Positions 6,612 to 10,149 of a stretch of DNA of 10,149 bases are shown one piece after another. Both the position numbers and the translations under genes were made by a program. The notes beneath the pieces were generated by a model. It saw only the letters and a program-made list of their open reading frames with translations. It was not told where the DNA came from and ran no database searches. This DNA is from DAOUTY01 sp964453665. Its GTDB lineage: Bacteria; Chloroflexota; Dehalococcoidia; SZUA-161. The DNA is taken from the NCBI GenBank assembly GCA_964453665.1, contig CAYVQT010000085.1:1-10149 (forward strand), written 5' to 3'. Within the stretch, counting starts at the first letter, position 1; every line of letters starts with the position of its first letter.

Positions 6612-7523
6612 ATGTCAGTACTGATCGAGACCGACCTGCCTAATCTCTACTACCGGGGCAAGGTGCGTGATACCTACGAGATGGAAGGCGATCAATTCCT
6701 CCTCATAGCTACCGACCGTGTCTCTGCGTTCGATGTTGTCCTGCCCGCTGGCATCCCTGACAAGGGTATTGTCCTTAATCAGCTATCCGCCTTTTGGTTT
6801 GAGCGGACATCTCACATAGTGCCCAATCACCTGATAGATGTGGTGAACGATGTCAACTGGCTCAATAGCACCTACGGAGAGAAGGTATGCAGCGGCTACT
6901 ATTCATACCCTCTTTATGTCGCCAGGCGCTCCATGATCGTAAGAAGGGCGGAGCGCATCGATGTTGAGTGCGTTGTTCGAGGATATATATCCGGCTCGGC
7001 ATGGGAAGAGTATCAGAAAAGTGGCGCGATCTGTGGGATAACCCTGCCGGAAGGGCTCGTGGAGTCCGAGCAGCTCCCACAGCCGATATTCACTCCCACA
7101 ACTAAGGCGGACAGCGGTCATGACGAGCCGATTACCATAGAGGAGATGAAGAGCCTTGTCGGTGAGGCACGGACCCGGGAAATCGTGGAGAAAAGCCTGG
7201 CGGTCTACGATTATGCCGCGCAGTACGCGCGCGGCCGTGACATCATAATCGCGGATACTAAGATGGAGTTTGGCACGGTCAACGGCAAGCTTATCTTGAT
7301 TGATGAGCTCCTCACCCCTGATTCCAGCCGTTTTTGGGATGTGGGAATTTACACGCCGGGCAAGCCGCAGCCCAGCTTTGATAAGCAGCCTCTTCGAGAC
7401 TGGCTCTCCGCATCGGGATGGAATAAGAAACCACCCGCTCCCGATTTGCCTCCTGAGATTGTTGTGAGTACGGCAACAAGATACCGTGAGGCCTATCAAA
7501 GGCTTACAGGAAAGGAATTGTAA
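6612..7523 (+). CDS. purC: Phosphoribosylaminoimidazole-succinocarboxamide synthase
   Basis: SAICAR synthetase joins aspartate to CAIR with ATP, step 7 of purine synthesis. The 303 residues put it in the longer form of the family rather than the approximately 240-residue form. Seen: YRGKVRDTYE (14-23), the ATP-site ATDRVSAFDVVLP (33-45), SYPLYVARRSMIVRRAERIDVE (98-119), CVVRGYISGSAWEEY (120-134), FTPTTKADSGHDEPI (160-174), IIADTKMEFG (212-221) and LIDELLTPDSSRFWD (229-243). The start ATG has GAAAGG at 6601-6606, spacing 5. Its product feeds PurB, encoded just upstream across the HEPN-like gene. purS starts directly after its stop. Confidence 0.97.
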   Translation: MSVLIETDLPNLYYRGKVRDTYEMEGDQFLLIATDRVSAFDVVLPAGIPDKGIVLNQLSAFWFERTSHIVPNHLIDVVNDVNWLNSTYGEKVCSGYYSYPLYVARRSMIVRRAERIDVECVVRGYISGSAWEEYQKSGAICGITLPEGLVESEQLPQPIFTPTTKADSGHDEPITIEEMKSLVGEARTREIVEKSLAVYDYAAQYARGRDIIIADTKMEFGTVNGKLILIDELLTPDSSRFWDVGIYTPGKPQPSFDKQPLRDWLSASGWNKKPPAPDLPPEIVVSTATRYREAYQRLTGKEL

Positions 7524-7778
7524 ATGTACCTGGCCAGGATATACATCACGCTTAAGCCTGCGGTTAACGACCCTCAAGGGCTGACTGTTAAAGATGGCCT
7601 GCATATGCTGGGATTTGACAGGGTTCGAAGCGTGCGAGTGGGAAAATATATGGAGGTTCGTCTCGATGAGGCGGATAGCTCGGATGCTGAGGGGCAGGTG
7701 CAGGATATGTGCCGGAAGCTTTTAACCAATCCGGTAATCGAGGACTTCAGGTTCGAGATGGAGGCGATTAAGGACTGA
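7524..7778 (+). CDS. purS: FGAM synthetase subunit PurS
   Basis: PurS is the small dimeric bridging subunit of the three-part FGAM synthetase (PurS-PurQ-PurL) that carries out step 4 of purine synthesis; it helps pass ammonia from PurQ to PurL. The 84 residues cover the whole family: the N-terminal strand YLARIYITLKPAVNDPQG, the conserved GLTVKDGLHMLGF helix, VRVGKYMEVRLDE, and the C-terminal CRKLLTNPVIEDFRFEM. The ATG abuts the purC stop (TAA 7521-7523) and uses AAAGGA (7511-7516) inside purC, so the two are coupled. In most genomes purQ and purL follow; here 190 bases of non-coding sequence and an acetyltransferase follow instead. Confidence 0.95.
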   Translation: MYLARIYITLKPAVNDPQGLTVKDGLHMLGFDRVRSVRVGKYMEVRLDEADSSDAEGQVQDMCRKLLTNPVIEDFRFEMEAIKD

Positions 7779-7796
7779 ATTCATTTCGGCCTTACG

Positions 7797-7825
7797 TATC
7801 TATATATAGATAAACGGCTTTATCT
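7797..7825. repeat. Two overlapping inverted repeats after purS
   Basis: TATCTATATATAGATA (7797-7812) is a perfect 16-base palindrome. AGATAAA (7808-7814), CGGC and TTTATCT (7819-7825) form a second 7-bp hairpin that uses the right end of the first, so the two structures exclude one another. A further TTATC follows at 7829. There is no clear T-tract, so this is a weak terminator at best; it may be an operator with GATA-type half sites. Confidence 0.55.
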
Positions 7826-7876
7826 GTCTTATCCGGCAGGGAGCTTAGACGGTATCTGTAAGACTATTCGCCCGGT

Positions 7877-7905
7877 TTGACAACCCTCATTGCTGGTGTT
7901 ATAAG
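7877..7905 (+). promoter_or_regulatory. Near-consensus sigma-70 promoter for the GNAT gene
   Basis: A perfect -35 TTGACA (7877-7882), a 17-base spacer and -10 TATAAG (7900-7905, five of six) with an extended TGT just before it (7897-7899). Transcription would start near 7912, giving a leader of about 57 bases before the GTG at 7969. This separates the acetyltransferase from the pur operon. Confidence 0.7.
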
Positions 7906-7968
7906 TGACTCCACCATGAGTATGACTCTCAATATGATTTATGACGCTAAGGGAAGGAGATAATTACA

Positions 7969-8424
7969 GTGAGCGAAACCGCCGGAGATAAGGGCACTAT
8001 AGACGTCCGCGAGATGAGTGTGGAGGATGTTGAGGGCATTCTGACTATTGAGAGAGAGGCCAGAGGGAGCAACAGGGCAGTCACCTATGCGCCGGTGCCT
8101 GACAGTTGTATAGGTGGCGAGGTTGATAATAGTATTGTAGCAGAGGAAAACGGCCGCATAGTCGGTTTTATACTCGGTCGGGTTGTAAGTTCACCGGTCG
8201 AGTTGAGCAACGTTGCCTGGATAGAGTTGATTGGTATTCTCCCGGGGTACCAGCGCCGTGGCATCGGTAAAAAGATGATCGAGGCCTGGAAGTATCTTTG
8301 TAGAGAGAAGGGGATAAAGAAGGTACATGTGATGATTAACTGGCGCGACTGGTGGATGCTGTCCTTCTTTGAATCTCTGGGGTTTTCCCGGGGAGACCTT
8401 GTTGATTTCTCGGCTGAGCTTTAG
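7969..8424 (+). CDS. GNAT family N-acetyltransferase (RimI-like)
   Basis: A single-domain, 151-residue acetyl-CoA-dependent acetyltransferase; the substrate is unknown. Seen: the N-terminal IDVREMSVEDVEGILTIE strand and helix (11-28), the VAEENGRIVGFILGRVV strand pair (57-73), motif A with IGILPGYQRRGIGKKMIEAW (88-107) whose QRRGIG binds the pyrophosphate of acetyl-CoA, and the C-terminal WWMLSFFESLGF (128-139) in the place of the family's usual A..FYEkLGF. RimI acetylates the N-terminus of ribosomal protein S18, but this level of resemblance does not fix the target. The start is GTG at 7969 with a strong GGAAGGAG at 7952-7959 (spacing 9), fed by its own promoter. It ends tail-to-tail with the GreA-like gene, the two stop codons overlapping by four bases. 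Confidence 0.9.
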   Translation: MSETAGDKGTIDVREMSVEDVEGILTIEREARGSNRAVTYAPVPDSCIGGEVDNSIVAEENGRIVGFILGRVVSSPVELSNVAWIELIGILPGYQRRGIGKKMIEAWKYLCREKGIKKVHVMINWRDWWMLSFFESLGFSRGDLVDFSAEL

Positions 8425-9224
8425 CCTTTAATTTCGTCGATCTGGTAACGTAGTGTCCCGACGGGGGCGATTACTTCGACCACTGCCCCGATCCCATTAT
8501 CCAGCAGAGCCTTACCTGTGGGAGAGGCGATGGAAAGCTTGCCCTTAGCAGGGTTAGCCTCGCTTGGACTTACCAGAGTGTAGCTCAACTGCTCGCCGGA
8601 GTCCATCTCTCGCAGGGTCACTGTGCAACCTACGCCAACGGTTTTCGACGCTTTTATTTTTTGCTTGATTATAGTTGAGGCCTGTAGGGTTGCCTCAATT
8701 TCCCGGATTCTGGCTTCGATTTGCCCCTGATGTTCCTTGGCTGCCTCTAGGGGTGCGTTTTCTCTAAGGTCTTTATCCGCGGCGGCAAGGCGTAACTGAT
8801 CGGCAATGCCGGGTCGCTCTCTCTTTAGTGCGTCCAGTTCTGACTCCAGTGTGGCATATCCCTCCGAAGTGAGAGTAACAGGTTCAATCTCTACGGAGCC
8901 TTTTCTTACAGAGCGGCCCTGTTTGGCCTTGCTCACACGGAGATGAGGAGCGAGGCTAATCTCGATCAGCTTTTTCTTCTTGGCATAGGAGAGAAAACTT
9001 CGGACGGGCTCGAGCTTTTTCACAGGGTCGGTGACAAAGGAGCTGATGTTATCACCATAATTCCCTATCTCCCTGGCGTTGAGCCCGTTTATCGGTCGTT
9101 CCGCGCCATACCAGCGAACGAACCTGTTAAGCTCCTGCTGGCTTTCCCTCTTTTGCTCCGGAGATAGCGTGGCCAGAAATATAGTCACCGCTTCGGATAA
9201 GCTCACGTTCCGCTGTTCAGACAT
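8421..9224 (-). CDS. GreA/GreB-type elongation factor fused to an N-terminal SAM-like (recombinase core-binding) domain
   Basis: Gre factors enter the RNA polymerase secondary channel and stimulate cleavage of backtracked RNA. The C-terminal part (about 116-267) is a complete GreA: TSEGYATLESELDALKRERP, the coiled coil with acidic tip KDLRENAPLEAAKEHQ (151-166), where Asp152 and Glu155 match GreA Asp41 and Glu44, and the FKBP-like domain with VGVGCTVTL, SIASPTGKALL and the final strand RYQIDEI. Ahead of it lies an extra part of about 100 residues (SLSEAVTIFLATLSPEQK, TLxxYxxxLxRFVRWYG-like helices, VRSFLSYAKKKKLI) resembling the helical SAM-like core-binding domain of tyrosine recombinases, without any catalytic domain. 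Residues 100-115 form a basic linker. Normal GreA is about 158 residues; this is 267. The ATG has GAGGT at 9237-9241, spacing 12. The helical part may bind DNA or protein; its role is unknown. Confidence 0.88.
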   Translation of the reverse strand: MSEQRNVSLSEAVTIFLATLSPEQKRESQQELNRFVRWYGAERPINGLNAREIGNYGDNISSFVTDPVKKLEPVRSFLSYAKKKKLIEISLAPHLRVSKAKQGRSVRKGSVEIEPVTLTSEGYATLESELDALKRERPGIADQLRLAAADKDLRENAPLEAAKEHQGQIEARIREIEATLQASTIIKQKIKASKTVGVGCTVTLREMDSGEQLSYTLVSPSEANPAKGKLSIASPTGKALLDNGIGAVVEVIAPVGTLRYQIDEIKG

Positions 9225-9264
9225 TTAATTCGTTTTACCTCTTTTTACACATGATGGTGAACAC

Positions 9265-9294
9265 ATTTTAAATGTTTGGCCAGAGTGTTGTCAA
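9265..9294 (-). promoter_or_regulatory. Sigma-70 promoter for the GreA fusion gene
   Basis: On the - strand: a perfect -35 TTGACA (9294-9289), an 18-base spacer and -10 TAAAAT (9270-9265, five of six). Transcription would begin near 9258, leaving a leader of about 34 bases that contains the GAGGT ribosome site. This shows that the gene is transcribed independently of the protease gene upstream. Confidence 0.62.
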
Positions 9295-9355
9295 TTAACA
9301 GGGGGCTCAGGGTGAAGCGGACGCCTGGTGGAAAACCTATAGAGATATAGTAGTA

Positions 9356-9559
9356 TTGGTAAAAAATCAAAAGCATCAGGACGTACATCCCAAGATAGTG
9401 CAGGGAAGACTCGGGCATGCTACAATAGCCGTGACTTTGAATACTTGCAGCCATGTATTGCCGGGAATGCAAGAAGCGGTAGCTTTGAGTTTTGAGGAAG
9501 GATTACTCGATAGCTTGAGGGTATCGTATAATAAATCGTTTAGTAGTCAGATAAGTTGA
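9356..9559 (+). pseudogene. Tyrosine recombinase (phage-type integrase) C-terminal remnant
   Basis: The 67-codon frame carries VHPKIVQGRLGHATIAVTLN, then TCSHVLPGMQEAVA, which matches the last part of tyrosine recombinases: HPKxVQERLGHxTIAxTLDTYSHVLPGMQEEAA. The RLGH motif with its conserved His is kept, but the catalytic Tyr of the DTYSHV motif reads Cys (TGC at the TAC position). The Arg-containing boxes and the core-binding domain are absent: upstream, 9241-9355, I see no recognisable integrase sequence, and it is occupied by the promoter of the GreA gene. Its end overlaps the protease gene on the other strand by 20 bases. This is a dead fragment of a mobile-element integrase, evidence of past insertion nearby. 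No attachment site or tRNA is seen. Confidence 0.82.
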
Positions 9560-10149
9560 AAGAAATTCCCTTATCTGTCATAAAAGCTACTAGTAACTCA
9601 GGATGTATCCCCCAACCTACGCTTAGAAATTGGTGTTCTTCAACTTCACGACCATTTCTTTTTACTTTGGGGCTAAATCCCAAATCATAGTGTTGTGTAC
9701 GACTCTGAATAGCCCATACTGTACCATTTTCATCGAAGATAGGTCCCCCACTCTGACCGAGAAGCCCGGGCGATGAAGTCTCTAAGTACTTTATTTCATA
9801 CTTTTCATCCTTTGAAATTCCAGCGAGTATGTTTCTGGTATACATACCTTCTATCGGGAAAAAAGGTAGTGGAAGTACTCCGGGCGCCAATTCAAATATG
9901 CCTTTGCTTTCATTAAAAGACGCCTCAAATTTGTGAAGTGGAAAACCGAGCTTGCATAAATATGTACCGATTCTCAGGCCTTTGCTGGGATCTTTGAATA
10001 CAGGATATTTCTGAATTTGAGTAGGGTCAAATGGTTCTAACCTACCGATAAAAATATCACCTTCTGGAAGAACAATTATTTCTTTAATAGATACATCTGC
10101 GTATTTCGGACCAAATCGGCCGCCTTCACGGAGCAAACCGGCCACCCTG
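9540..10149 (-). CDS. Trypsin-like serine protease, partial (5' end outside the window)
   Basis: The visible 201 residues match the second half of a chymotrypsin/trypsin-fold peptidase. Numbering from the GTG at 10145: VLPEGDIFIGRLEPF (26-39) looks like the strand carrying the catalytic Asp (Asp30), and LLGQSGGPIFDENGTVWAIQSRT (128-150) carries nucleophile Ser132 in the classic GxSGGP motif. The catalytic His is expected about 40-50 residues earlier, beyond the window edge, so the GTG at 10143-10145 is unlikely to be the true start; the frame stays open to the edge. There is no PDZ domain after the protease domain, unlike DegP/HtrA. The gene is more AT-rich than the pur genes and next to an integrase relic, suggesting transferred DNA. 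The substrate and cell location cannot be judged without the N-terminus. Confidence 0.83.
   Translation of the reverse strand, partial: RVAGLLREGGRFGPKYADVSIKEIIVLPEGDIFIGRLEPFDPTQIQKYPVFKDPSKGLRIGTYLCKLGFPLHKFEASFNESKGIFELAPGVLPLPFFPIEGMYTRNILAGISKDEKYEIKYLETSSPGLLGQSGGPIFDENGTVWAIQSRTQHYDLGFSPKVKRNGREVEEHQFLSVGWGIHPELLVAFMTDKGISFNLSDY

Noticed and set aside
6903..7604. - strand open frame of 233 codons opposite purC and purS
   Set aside because: Shadow across two well-supported genes and their junction, with no recognisable motif.
9245..9472. - strand open frame upstream of the GreA fusion
   Set aside because: Covers the integrase remnant in antisense and the TTGACA/TAAAAT promoter; the sequence resembles nothing known.
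10143..10145. GTG as the start of the protease gene
   Set aside because: The frame continues to the window edge, no Shine-Dalgarno can be seen, and the catalytic His expected upstream would be missing.

Overview
The window is a stretch of bacterial chromosome dominated by purine nucleotide biosynthesis genes on the + strand: guaA, purD, purE, purB, purC and purS. The genes are moderately GC-rich, have good Shine-Dalgarno sites, and use both ATG and TTG/GTG starts. My best guess for the organism is a Chloroflexota member of the Dehalococcoidia or a relative. I base this on the pur gene grouping, the GreA domain fused to a recombinase-type SAM-like domain, and the style of the intergenic repeats. 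This is inference and no 16S or tRNA gene is present to test it.

Layout: (1) 1-400, a C-terminally truncated GNAT acetyltransferase on the - strand. (2) 397-765, a gene-free stretch with three different inverted repeats and a likely guaA promoter. (3) 766-2514, guaA with an unusual N-terminal extension of about 73 residues. (4) 2515-2769, a gap holding a large dispersed inverted repeat. (5) 2770-5883, purD-purE-purB, tightly spaced. (6) 5884-6589, another dispersed repeat and then an AT-rich gene for a small HEPN-like protein that interrupts the pur run. (7) 6612-7778, purC-purS, abutting. (8) 7779-7968, a gap with overlapping hairpins and a near-consensus sigma-70 promoter. (9) 7969-8424, a RimI-like GNAT acetyltransferase, ending tail-to-tail with (10) 8421-9224, the GreA fusion on the - strand with its own promoter. 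(11) 9356-9559, a tyrosine recombinase C-terminal remnant whose catalytic Tyr position reads Cys. (12) 9540-10149, a trypsin-like serine protease on the - strand, cut by the window edge.

How the genes work together: PurD (step 2), PurS (subunit of the step 4 FGAM synthetase), PurE (step 6), PurC (step 7) and PurB (step 8, plus the last AMP step) are parts of de novo IMP/AMP synthesis, and GuaA makes GMP from XMP. PurF, PurN/T, PurQ/L, PurM, PurK and PurH are not here, so the pathway must be completed elsewhere. PurS without an adjacent purQ/purL is notable.

I found no strong case for a wholly new multi-gene system. The most unusual items are the GreA/SAM-like fusion, the HEPN-like insertion inside the pur cluster, the GuaA extension, the dead integrase tail, and the number of different repeat families in the intergenic gaps.
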